Below, in pieces: positions 1 through 5,029 of a stretch of 5,333 nucleotides of DNA. The position numbers and the translations under genes are program-made. Each line of letters opens with the position of its first letter. The stretch's first letter is position 1. Location of the stretch: contig JAIYCK010000313.1 of NCBI GenBank assembly GCA_027488055.1, positions 1 through 5,333 of the forward strand, given 5' to 3'. Origin of the DNA: Flavobacteriales bacterium. Its GTDB lineage: Bacteria; Bacteroidota; Bacteroidia; Flavobacteriales_D; Sanyastnellaceae. The notes under the pieces are model-generated. The model had not been told where the DNA came from, did no database searches, and saw only the letters and a program-made list of their open reading frames with translations.

Positions 1-614
1 CCGTCTGTCATCAGGAGTCCATTGAGTTGAACTTCCACAGCATCGCCATGGACATACAATTCGCGGTTGGTCGCACAACTGCTCTTTCCACTTTGAGTCA
101 ATTCTGCAAGAGGCATATCCCTCAAAATAGCCGTTCTGTTGATTGAATTGTAATACATCCGATCCAATTCTCTGTCCTTGTATTCGCCCCAGATATACCA
201 ACCCGGTTGAAAATAAACCGGCAGTGGAAATTTAGACATCCCACCGTTTGGATTCAACTTCCAGTGTATTGGCCACACTTCTGTATCCAGATACATCGTG
301 TCCTTACCAGCGACTATTCGCACGGCACGGGTGTTCTCCCAAGATCGTCCCTGCCAATATTGGCTATACAAGCTTTCGTCTATTTCACCTTGCACGTCCA
401 CACAACGCATGGTATCCGTGGGAATAAATACCTTTTTTCCATTGTGCTCTTGCACTTGACCAGCCATCACATCTCCAGATCGTGGATTGCAATGCATAAA
501 TCCTTGGCTGCTAAAAAACACCAGGTCAAACGAATGATCATTCGGTTGTGCCCATGCCATGTTCGTGCAAAAGGCATTGGACCAAATCAATATTCCGAAA
601 AACCACAAGCGCAT
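1..614 (-). CDS. Secreted protein of unknown function, N-terminal part (runs off the left edge)
   Basis: The minus strand is open from an ATG at 612-614 to the window edge, giving 204 codons without a stop; the C-terminus lies outside the window. Residues 1-22 form a Sec signal peptide: MRLW, a hydrophobic stretch (FFGILIW), then AWA before Gln23, a good signal peptidase I site, so export to the periplasm or beyond is likely. The mature part is rich in aromatic residues (PVYFQPGWYIWGEYKDRE at about 132-149), has scattered cysteines (42, 71, 180), and shows no membrane segment. I recognise no domain. Residues 185-204 (about RELYVHGDAVEVQLNG) could be a beta-rich segment. The start is supported by the signal peptide and by a TATCTTTG box 17 bases upstream. 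It is transcribed divergently from acs with no visible functional link. I am confident it is a real gene; its function is unknown. Confidence 0.8.
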   Translation of the reverse strand, partial: MRLWFFGILIWSNAFCTNMAWAQPNDHSFDLVFFSSQGFMHCNPRSGDVMAGQVQEHNGKKVFIPTDTMRCVDVQGEIDESLYSQYWQGRSWENTRAVRIVAGKDTMYLDTEVWPIHWKLNPNGGMSKFPLPVYFQPGWYIWGEYKDRELDRMYYNSINRTAILRDMPLAELTQSGKSSCATNRELYVHGDAVEVQLNGLLMTD

Positions 615-630
615 GATGTAGGTATTTGTT

Positions 631-638
631 CAAAGATA
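631..638 (-). promoter_or_regulatory. Candidate Bacteroidota -7 box (TATCTTTG) for the secreted-protein gene
   Basis: Read on the minus strand, TATCTTTG is a perfect match to the TAnnTTTG box of the Bacteroidota primary sigma factor. It ends 17 bases before the ATG, which would leave a very short leader. No good TTTG lies 19-21 bases further upstream, where the GC-rich repeat at 651-692 begins. The -33 half is therefore weak, and the call rests on one box and its position. Confidence 0.4.
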
Positions 639-650
639 AGGGAAGTGGGC

Positions 651-692
651 CCTCGACTCCATTTCGACTCCGCTGCTCTCGGCTCCGCTCGA
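651..692. repeat. GC-rich modular repeat (CGACTCC / CGGCTCCGCTCGAG)
   Basis: The stretch contains CGACTCC twice (654-660 and 665-671) and two near-identical decamers, CGACTCCGCT and CGGCTCCGCT, ending in CTCGAG. On the minus strand it reads as repeated GAGTCGA and GAGCGGAG blocks. Its GAGC..GTCGA skeleton resembles the 19-bp palindromic motif repeated between 3150 and 4806, so it may be a decayed relative of that family. It lies upstream of the secreted-protein gene, where a -33 box would be expected. Confidence 0.45.
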
Positions 693-875
693 GCACAGGA
701 TTAATATACATAGCTAGGGTACCTGAGATGAACGCTCGGGTGATGGAAACTGCCTTCATATTTCAGTAGCAAGAAATAATCGGTAAAAATGCGCCAGTCT
801 GGGACAAGAAATTCGGCTTTGGCCATGGCAGACGATTGGGAATGATTGTGATGCTGCATTGTAGCAAAATAGAAT

Positions 876-899
876 CACGAGGCCATTGAATTGGCCGTG
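876..899 (+). promoter_or_regulatory. Imperfect inverted repeat just upstream of acs
   Basis: CACG-AG-GCCA (876-885) can pair with TGGCCGTG (892-899), an 8-bp stem with a two-base bulge and a six-base loop (TTGAAT), ending 21 bases before the acs ATG. It overlaps the weak promoter candidate at 885-915. It could be an operator or a leader stem, but a single imperfect stem of this size may be chance. Confidence 0.25.
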
Positions 900-915
900 A
901 AATAAATTACTTTCG
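885..915 (+). promoter_or_regulatory. Weak candidate acs promoter (ATTG-N19-TACTTTCG)
   Basis: TACTTTCG (908-915) matches TAnnTTTG with one mismatch, and ATTG (885-888) sits 19 bases upstream. Transcription would begin almost at the ATG at 921, leaving little or no leader. That is unusual, so the true promoter may lie further upstream. Confidence 0.22.
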
Positions 916-920
916 CTTCT

Positions 921-2816
921 ATGAAATTTCAACTGAGCTCGCTCGAAGAATACCAAACGGCCTATGCCGAAAGCGTTTCGCATCCCGAAAATTTTTGGAA
1001 CGCCATCGCCGAACACTTTCAATGGCGCACCAAATGGAATCGCACTTTGGAGTGGAATTTCAATGCGCCGGATGTCCAATGGTTTATCGGCGGCAAACTC
1101 AATATCACCGAGAATTGTTTGGACCGGCATCTGGCTGCCAAAGGCGATCAGACGGCATTGATTTGGGAGGCCAACGACCCGAACGAAATTTCGAAAACCT
1201 ATACGTATTCGCAACTGCTGCGCGAAGTAAGCCGCATGGCCAATGTGCTCAAAAAGATGGGCGTGCAAAAGGGCGATCGCGTGTGCATCTATATGCCGAT
1301 GATTCCCGAGCTGTCATTCGCCGTGCTGGCGTGTGCGCGCATTGGAGCCATTCACTCTGTGGTATTCGCTGGCTTCAGCGCTGCCAGTGTGGCCGACCGC
1401 ATCAACGACAGCCAATGTGCATTTGTGCTCACCTCCGATGGCATGTACCGAGGTGCCAAACAAATACCCGTCAAAGCCGTTGTCGACGAAGCCTTGGCCA
1501 CATGCCCGAGTGTGCAAAAGGCATTGGTGGTGAATCGCCTGAATTGGCCAGTGGTCATGGCCACCCCGCGCGATGTTTGGTACCACGAAGCATTGGATGG
1601 CGTCGACGACTTTTGCGAAGCAGAGGTGATGGACAGCGAAGATCCACTTTTCATTTTGTACACCAGCGGAAGCACGGGCAAACCCAAAGGTGTGGTGCAT
1701 ACCTGCGGCGGTTACATGGTGTATGCTGGCTATAGTTTTGCCAATGTGTTTCAATACCGCGCCAACGAAATATTTTGGTGCACCGCCGACATCGGTTGGG
1801 TCACTGGACATAGTTATATCCTTTATGGGCCATTGCTCAATGGGGCCACCACCATGATGTTTGAAGGCGTGCCCACGTGGCCCGATCCTGGACGTTTTTG
1901 GCAGGTGATCGACAAACACCACGTCAATTTATTTTACACAGCGCCCACAGCCATCCGTTCCCTCATGGCAGCAGGCATCGACCATGTGTTGCCCTACAAT
2001 TTGCATAGTTTGCGCGTATTGGGTTCGGTAGGCGAACCCATCAACGAAGAAGCGTGGCACTGGTATCACACGCACATTGGCAAAGGCCGATGCGAGGTGG
2101 TAGATACCTGGTGGCAAACCGAAACGGGAGGCATCATGATCAGCGCACTGGCTGGAATTACACCGTCCAAACCAGCGCATGCGGGACTTCCATTGCCTGG
2201 CATTCAGCCCATCTTGGTAGATGCCGAAGGGCATGAAATTCTGGGCAATGAGGTAGAAGGTTATTTGTGTATGCGTTTTCCTTGGCCGTCCATATTGCGC
2301 ACCACCTATGGCGATCACGAGCGTTGCCGCATCAATTATTTTTCGACCTATGCCAATCTTTATTTCACGGGTGACGGGGCGCGGCGCGACAGCGATGGCT
2401 TGTACCGCATCATTGGACGCGTCGATGATGTGATCAACGTCAGCGGCCATCGGTTTGGCACGGCTGAAATCGAAAACGCCATCAATCAAAACAAGAAGGT
2501 GATTGAAAGTGCGGTGGTCGGTTATCCCCACGACATCAAAGGACAAGGTATTTATGCGTATATCATTTTGGCCGATGCTACTCAAGGCAGCGATGAAACC
2601 CGCGATGAGATCATCGAGACCGTGTGCGAACAAATTGGTCGCATTGCCAAGCCCGATAAAATTCAATTTGTGAGTGGTCTACCCAAAACGCGATCGGGCA
2701 AAATCATGCGCCGCATCTTGCGCAAGGTGGCCGAAGGAGAGTTACATGCGTTGGGCGATACCACTACCCTATTGGATCCACTGGTGGTCGAAGAAATCAA
2801 GGCCGGCGCATTGTGA
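921..2816 (+). CDS. acs: Acetyl-CoA synthetase (acetate--CoA ligase, AMP-forming)
   Basis: Acs is a cytoplasmic enzyme that converts acetate, ATP and CoA to acetyl-CoA, AMP and diphosphate via acetyl-AMP, allowing acetate use and recycling. The 631-residue protein has the full ANL-superfamily layout. An Acs-type N-terminal region includes DGMYRGAKQIPVK (173-185). The ATP-binding P-loop YTSGSTGKPKG is at 247-257, GWVTGHSY at 292-299, LGSVGEP at 367-373, TWWQTETGG at 396-404, YFTGDGARR at 481-489, and the hinge and C-terminal domain GRVDDVINVSGHR at 499-511. The catalytic lysine in PKTRSGKIMRR is Lys594, which in Acs enzymes is often controlled by acetylation. Trp398, with Val294, Thr295 and Val370, matches the small acetate pocket of Acs rather than a propionyl or acetoacetyl enzyme. 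Length is about 20 residues below the roughly 650 of enterobacterial Acs, the difference being at the N-terminus. The ATG at 921 has no Shine-Dalgarno sequence. It looks monocistronic and intact. Confidence 0.97.
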   Translation: MKFQLSSLEEYQTAYAESVSHPENFWNAIAEHFQWRTKWNRTLEWNFNAPDVQWFIGGKLNITENCLDRHLAAKGDQTALIWEANDPNEISKTYTYSQLLREVSRMANVLKKMGVQKGDRVCIYMPMIPELSFAVLACARIGAIHSVVFAGFSAASVADRINDSQCAFVLTSDGMYRGAKQIPVKAVVDEALATCPSVQKALVVNRLNWPVVMATPRDVWYHEALDGVDDFCEAEVMDSEDPLFILYTSGSTGKPKGVVHTCGGYMVYAGYSFANVFQYRANEIFWCTADIGWVTGHSYILYGPLLNGATTMMFEGVPTWPDPGRFWQVIDKHHVNLFYTAPTAIRSLMAAGIDHVLPYNLHSLRVLGSVGEPINEEAWHWYHTHIGKGRCEVVDTWWQTETGGIMISALAGITPSKPAHAGLPLPGIQPILVDAEGHEILGNEVEGYLCMRFPWPSILRTTYGDHERCRINYFSTYANLYFTGDGARRDSDGLYRIIGRVDDVINVSGHRFGTAEIENAINQNKKVIESAVVGYPHDIKGQGIYAYIILADATQGSDETRDEIIETVCEQIGRIAKPDKIQFVSGLPKTRSGKIMRRILRKVAEGELHALGDTTTLLDPLVVEEIKAGAL

Positions 2817-2957
2817 CCGACGGATCATCGCGCAGAATATGGTGATCAGTGCGCATCGTTGTGGCAAGATGCAATCCACATGGGTGGACAATTAATGGTC
2901 ATAAATACTCCGGCTGCGTTGCAGCTAACCAACAAGTACTTTTAAAATAAATATCCA
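2817..2957 (+). other. Intergenic gap after acs, no clear terminator
   Basis: The gap contains one small stem, GCTGC-GTT-GCAGC (2913-2925), without a following T-run, so it is not a convincing intrinsic terminator. TACTTTTA (2937-2944) resembles a -7 box with one mismatch, but no TTTG lies at the right distance. Transcription of the next small gene could be read-through from acs or start from an unseen promoter. Confidence 0.35.
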
Positions 2958-3140
2958 ATGACACTCAAAAAAGAACCACTTGAAGTCGATTTTGTTGTTG
3001 AGTCGAGACCATTGACAAAAGAAGAGGAATACGCAATCAGTGCGTTTATACAAGCTGACAAAGAGAAAAGAAAATCGCGTGTAAAACCGGTCAACAAAAA
3101 AGTAGTCCGTAAAAGATCTAAGAGCAAAGCATCTTCATGA
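2958..3140 (+). CDS. Small basic hypothetical protein (60 aa)
   Basis: The frame starts at an ATG with an in-frame TAA 15 bases upstream, so 60 residues is the full length from this start. The first two thirds (1-40) are acidic and amphipathic, with DFVVESRPLTKEEEYAIS (11-28) followed by a likely helix AFIQADKEKRK. Residues 37-60 are very rich in Lys and Arg and may be a disordered nucleic-acid-binding tail. There is no signal peptide or membrane segment. I do not recognise the family. Its size, charge split and closeness to an antitoxin remnant would fit a small antitoxin or accessory protein, but this is inference. No partner toxin overlaps it. A repeat begins about ten bases after the stop, so the original C-terminus may have been altered. 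It could be real or a remnant. Confidence 0.55.
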   Translation: MTLKKEPLEVDFVVESRPLTKEEEYAISAFIQADKEKRKSRVKPVNKKVVRKRSKSKASS

Positions 3141-3149
3141 AGCAACAAT

Positions 3150-3223
3150 GTAGTGAAGGATCTGTTGTGAAGGACAGTTCCCGAGCTTGCCTAGGAGTCT
3201 CAAACCATTCAGCAGGATCTTAG
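3150..3223 (+). repeat. Degenerate copy of the palindromic repeat family
   Basis: This copy reads TGTAGTGAAGGATCTG, then a GTTCCCGAGCTTG block (3177-3189), then CATTCAGCAGGATC (3206-3219). The same order occurs in the better copies at 3591-3661 and 4741-4808. The 5' half of the core (TTGTCATCCTGAAC) is missing, and TCGAGGGA has decayed to CTAGGAG. It fills the space between the 60-residue gene and the HigA fragment. Confidence 0.7.
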
Positions 3224-3283
3224 GCAATGAAATATCTTTATGGAAGGAGTAGCTCCCTCGTTAAATCAATAAAAATATAAGCC

Positions 3284-3469
3284 ATGGAAATAAGACCAAT
3301 CAAAACTAAAAAAGACTATCAACTCGCATTGACACGACTTGAGGTCATTTTCGATGCAAAGAAAAATAGCAAGGAAGGTGACGAACTTGAGATATTGAGC
3401 ATGCTTATAGAAAAATATGAGAAGGAGCATTTCCCATTGGATCTTCCAGACTCCAAGGGGGCGATTTAA
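3284..3469 (+). pseudogene. Truncated HigA-type antitoxin, N-terminal region only
   Basis: The 61-residue product matches the N-terminal region of the HigA-like antitoxins of COG5499: IKTKKDYQLAL (6-16), TRLEVIFDAK (17-26), EGDELEILSMLIEKYE (31-46) and HFPLDLPD (49-56). In this family the next residues are typically PIEAIKFRMEQ, followed by an XRE helix-turn-helix domain of about 60 residues. Here the protein ends DSKGAI-stop, and the DNA after the TAA at 3467-3469 codes for nothing similar in any frame; the repeat family begins at 3476. The DNA-binding half is gone, so it cannot repress its promoter in the usual way. The N-terminal part might still be made. No HigB (RelE-fold) toxin gene lies upstream, where it usually sits, so this is an orphan remnant. 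Family recognition is from memory of the motif and is strong. Confidence 0.75.
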
Positions 3470-3475
3470 TTACTA

Positions 3476-3500
3476 AGATCCTTCACTACGTTCAGGACAA
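3476..3500 (-). repeat. Orphan core repeat, inverted orientation
   Basis: It contains TCCTTCACTACGTTCAGGA (3479-3497), the reverse complement of the 19-bp core motif with one change. It is equivalent to the right-hand arm of a MITE-like element whose left arm is absent. It begins seven bases after the stop codon of the HigA fragment, so it marks the probable breakpoint of that gene. Confidence 0.8.
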
Positions 3501-3509
3501 CACTCAACT

Positions 3510-3562
3510 GCTTGGCCATCCTGATTTGCATTGAAAGAAAAACATACAGGCCAAGCCTTTTT
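3510..3562 (+). repeat. Stem-loop B, copy 1, terminator-like
   Basis: GCTTGGCC (3510-3517) and GGCCAAGC (3549-3556) are perfect 8-bp inverted arms around a 31-base loop, followed by CTTTTTA. The second copy at 4659-4705 differs by two bases in 47, both in the loop. The T-run could make it act as a terminator on the plus strand, though the loop is long for an intrinsic terminator. It lies 19 bases from the MITE-like element at 3576. Confidence 0.7.
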
Positions 3563-3575
3563 ATTATATCCACCG

Positions 3576-3813
3576 CCTTGTCATCCTGAACGCAGTGAAG
3601 GATCTGCAGTGAAGGATGGTTCCCGAGCATGTCGAGGGATCTCACACAATTCAGTAGGATCATAAATGTGTGGGCTTATTGCAATCAGACAGTTCCTCCG
3701 TTGCGTATGGGGGTTGCAATGGAAGAGATACTTAGACATGCCCAGGAACCGTCCTTCAATTAGCAATAACGTTTCGATGGTTGAGATCCTTCACTGCGTT
3801 CAGGATGACAAGG
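3576..3813. mobile_element. MITE-like palindromic element 1 (238 bp, nested inverted arms)
   Basis: The outer arms 3577-3605 and 3784-3812 are perfect 29-bp inverted repeats, each containing the core TCCTGAACGCAGTGAAGGA or its complement; one more C-G pair extends them to 3576 and 3813. Inside, 3609-3643 pairs with 3725-3759 at about 28 of 35 positions, so there is a nested second arm pair. The right side carries 24 extra bases (3760-3783). The interior (3644-3724) has no open frame and is shared with element 2. No obvious target-site duplication flanks it. No transposase is present, so any movement would need an enzyme in trans. Confidence 0.75.
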
Positions 3814-3832
3814 TGCGCTTCTTAGAGGGGGG

Positions 3833-3863
3833 TAGTATCGGGGCGCTTCGCGCCCCGATACTA
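3833..3863. repeat. Perfect 14-bp hairpin (possible bidirectional terminator)
   Basis: TAGTATCGGGGCGC (3833-3846) pairs perfectly with 3850-3863 around a TTC loop. This is a very stable GC-rich stem. It is preceded by a G-run (3827-3832) and followed by AAAA, not by a T-run, so a classical terminator is not supported on the plus strand. It sits 19 bases outside MITE-like element 1, on the side facing the nuclease gene, mirrored by the hairpin at 4462-4482. Confidence 0.8.
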
Positions 3864-3976
3864 AAACTTCGGAATGCAAGGTCATTCAGGGTTTGATGAA
3901 GGATGTAATAATTGATAGGACTGACTTGATTCATGCGTCCCTGAACTCATAGTATGAGAGGAAAACTAGATAAGGA

Positions 3977-4008
3977 TTTGACATGTGTTCGGGTTTTTAC
4001 GATGTTTG
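3977..4008 (+). promoter_or_regulatory. Candidate promoter of the GIY-YIG gene (TTTG-N20-GATGTTTG)
   Basis: TTTG (3977-3980) is followed after exactly 20 bases by GATGTTTG (4001-4008), which matches TAnnTTTG at five of its six fixed bases. The spacing is identical to the better promoter at 4998-5029. Transcription would start near 4014, giving a leader of roughly 70-80 bases that contains the stem at 4035-4069. Confidence 0.42.
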
Positions 4009-4034
4009 TGTCGCTGAACTGACTATCATTCATT

Positions 4035-4069
4035 GTGAAGTCAGTGAGGGAAAACTGAAATTACTTCAC
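4035..4069 (+). promoter_or_regulatory. Leader stem-loop before the GIY-YIG gene
   Basis: GTGAAGT (4035-4041) pairs with ACTTCAC (4063-4069), and directly inside it CAGT (4042-4045) pairs with ACTG (4054-4057), with a five-base bulge on the 3' side and an eight-base loop. It ends 13 bases before the first ATG and could restrict ribosome access or be a regulator site. No homologous copy is in the window, so the role is a guess. Confidence 0.35.
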
Positions 4070-4082
4070 GCTGCATTCTAAA

Positions 4083-4403
4083 ATGTCCTTCTTCATGTTA
4101 ATCAAGAAAAAATATTTTTTATACATTACCTCCAATACAAATGATACCGTGCTATATGTGGGTGTCACCAATGATTTATCTAGAAGGATAATGGAACACA
4201 AAACGAAACGCTACGATGGTTTTACAGCAAGATACAATGTCAATAAACTAATCTATTATGAGGTCTTCAATTACATTGATCTAGCAATCAAAAGAGAAAA
4301 AACCTTGAAGGGCTGGACACGAGACAAAAAAGTAAAACTAATTAACTCCAAGAACATCGAATGGAAAGAACTTTACTTGGACGGAATGATTTCCACTATC
4401 TGA
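4083..4403 (+). CDS. Small GIY-YIG nuclease family protein (COG2827 type)
   Basis: The 106-residue protein is almost entirely one GIY-YIG domain. The first motif is FLYI (12-15, matching the usual YVYIL), and the second is LYVGVTNDLSRRIMEHK (24-40) with Tyr25, Gly27, Arg35 and His39. Then come FTARYNVNKLIYYE (47-60), the metal-binding glutamate Glu72 in REKTLKGW (71-78), and the typical end EWKELY (93-98). All expected catalytic positions are present, so it should be active. GIY-YIG domains cut DNA with one divalent metal; stand-alone COG2827 proteins have no settled role. Met5 (4095) is an equally plausible start, since relatives usually begin only a few residues before the YVYI motif. The gene is visibly AT-richer than acs, stands alone, and is bracketed by MITE-like elements and hairpins, which suggests acquisition as part of a mobile unit. 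Confidence 0.9.
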   Translation: MSFFMLIKKKYFLYITSNTNDTVLYVGVTNDLSRRIMEHKTKRYDGFTARYNVNKLIYYEVFNYIDLAIKREKTLKGWTRDKKVKLINSKNIEWKELYLDGMISTI

Positions 4404-4461
4404 CAACACCATCATACCACTAAGTCACTCCTACTAAAATTTACAAACTTCTTGCGCCTGG

Positions 4462-4482
4462 CAGCGGCCCGCAGGGCCGCTG
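4462..4482. repeat. Perfect 9-bp GC-rich hairpin downstream of the nuclease gene
   Basis: CAGCGGCCC (4462-4470) pairs perfectly with GGGCCGCTG (4474-4482) around a GCA loop, 58 bases after the nuclease stop codon. It may end transcription, but no T-run follows on either strand. It lies 16 bases outside MITE-like element 2, on the side facing the nuclease gene. This mirrors the hairpin at 3833-3863, although the stem sequences differ. Confidence 0.7.
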
Positions 4483-4498
4483 ATTTCACCTCTACCCC

Positions 4499-4643
4499 GC
4501 CTTGTCATCCTGAACGTAGTGAAGGATCTCAAACAATTCAGCAGGATCATTAATGTGTGCGCATATTGCAATTAGAAAGTTCCTACTTTGCCTATGGGCG
4601 CTGCAATCACTGAGATCCTTCGACAAGCTCGGGATGAAAAGGC
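4499..4643. mobile_element. MITE-like palindromic element 2 (145 bp)
   Basis: The left arm (4499-4531) starts GCCTTGTCATCC and contains TCCTGAACGTAGTGAAGGA (4508-4526). The right arm (4611-4643) contains TCCTTCGACAAGCTCGGGA (4616-4634), which pairs with it imperfectly. The interior 4525-4607 matches 3638-3720 of element 1 at about 71 of 83 positions by hand alignment. Compared with element 1 it lacks the inner arm pair, so the two are long and short versions of one element. It has no coding capacity. Confidence 0.72.
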
Positions 4644-4658
4644 ATACATAATTAAACC

Positions 4659-4711
4659 GCTTGGCCATCCTGATTTGCATTGAAAGAAAGCCATACAGGC
4701 CAAGCGTTTTT
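4659..4711 (+). repeat. Stem-loop B, copy 2, terminator-like
   Basis: This is the second copy of the stem-loop at 3510. Its arms extend to nine pairs (CGCTTGGCC at 4658-4666, GGCCAAGCG at 4698-4706) around a 31-base loop, then TTTTTATA. Arms and most of the loop are conserved between copies. Confidence 0.7.
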
Positions 4712-4717
4712 ATACCA

Positions 4718-4806
4718 TCCCTCGACTTGTCATCCTGAACGCAGTGAAGGATCTGCAGTGAAGGATGGTTCCCGAGCTTGTCGAGGGAGCTCACACGATT
4801 CAGTAG
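4718..4806 (+). repeat. Third palindromic repeat arm, without its partner arm
   Basis: Positions 4726-4806 match the left arm of element 1 (3577-3657) with only three differences in 81 bases, including both core motifs TCCTGAACGCAGTGAAGGA (4733-4751) and TCCCGAGCTTGTCGAGGGA (4770-4788). The shared interior and right arm of an element are missing after about 4806. A 9-bp pair TCCCTCGAC (4718-4726) and GTCGAGGGA (4780-4788) closes a separate 71-base hairpin. It looks like a half element. Confidence 0.75.
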
Positions 4807-4934
4807 GACCCACAACAAAGGACCTTAAGTGATGGATCTCCTGCTCACACAATGAACTTTGCGCTGAAGTCTGCCACCAAGCAAACCCATACCAGAACGA
4901 CATGTGGACATTGACTAAAAACAGACAAAAACCC

Positions 4935-4991
4935 TGTAAATCATCCATTTACACCGACCATTCGGCCATACTTGTAAAGCTATCACTTTAC
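4935..4991. promoter_or_regulatory. Two GTAAA/TTTAC palindromes, candidate operators
   Basis: TGTAAAT-N5-ATTTACA (4935-4953) and GTAAAG-N6-CTTTAC (4974-4991) are perfect palindromes with the same core just upstream of the promoter at 4998. Further TTTAC words lie at 5020-5024, inside the promoter, and 5053-5057, just before the start codon. Paired sites with this geometry would suit a dimeric helix-turn-helix repressor, most simply the product of the following gene. Binding is inferred. Confidence 0.5.
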
Positions 4992-4997
4992 TATTTA

Positions 4998-5029
4998 TTT
5001 GTAATTGTCAAGATTTAGCTTTACTTTTG
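4998..5029 (+). promoter_or_regulatory. Strong Bacteroidota promoter (TTTG-N20-TACTTTTG)
   Basis: TTTG (4998-5001) and TACTTTTG (5022-5029) match the -33 and -7 consensus of the phylum perfectly, with 20 bases between them. Transcription would start near 5035, leaving about 25 bases of AT-rich leader before the ATG at 5061. The -7 box overlaps the CTTTAC word at 5019-5024, so a protein bound there would block transcription. Confidence 0.7.

Larger units (their letters stand above)
615..920. other. Divergent spacer between the secreted-protein gene and acs
   Basis: This 306-base gap holds the start region of the minus-strand gene, a short GC-rich repeat (651-692), a small stem with one wobble pair (721-727 with 735-741, loop 7), an 8-bp palindrome GCCATGGC near 822-829, and the acs upstream region. 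Open frames here on either strand overlap acs antisense or lack protein-like composition. I see no RNA gene. There is no clear shared regulator site, so the divergent genes may simply be adjacent. Confidence 0.5.
3470..4082. other. 613-base gene-free stretch made largely of palindromic repeats
   Basis: From left to right it holds an orphan inverted core (3476-3500), stem-loop B (3510-3562), the first MITE-like element (3576-3813), a perfect 14-bp hairpin (3833-3863), about 110 bases with no recognised structure (3864-3976), then the candidate promoter and leader stem of the nuclease gene. Short open frames here are translations of the repeats, not genes. Confidence 0.7.

Noticed and set aside
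207..704. Plus-strand 165-codon frame
   Set aside because: It is antisense to the minus-strand secreted-protein gene, which has a signal peptide and better coding character, and it runs on into the GC-rich repeat.
1314..2666. Long minus-strand frames inside acs (202 and 245 codons)
   Set aside because: They are antisense shadows of a well-conserved enzyme gene with no independent evidence.
921..2816. Acetoacetyl-CoA or propionyl-CoA synthetase as the identity of the large gene
   Set aside because: The motifs DGMYRGAKQIPVK, TWWQTETGG and the pocket tryptophan are those of acetyl-CoA synthetase.
3466..3766. Minus-strand open frames giving peptides such as HPSLQILHCVQDD and REPSFTADPSLRSG
   Set aside because: The same peptides arise again at 4492-4948 because they are translations of the palindromic repeat. 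Such peptides are common false gene calls.
3833..3863. Classical intrinsic terminator
   Set aside because: The stem is very stable, but no T-run follows on the plus strand, so it is kept only as a hairpin repeat with a possible terminator role.
3666..3896. Plus-strand 76-codon frame
   Set aside because: It runs through element 1 and the 14-bp hairpin, and its composition is dictated by the repeats.
3150..4806. CRISPR array
   Set aside because: Repeats are in both orientations, vary in sequence, and are not separated by uniform unique spacers; no cas gene is present.
4492..4948. Two minus-strand frames of 108 and 72 codons
   Set aside because: They consist of repeat translation across element 2, stem-loop B and the third arm, with no protein-like family features.
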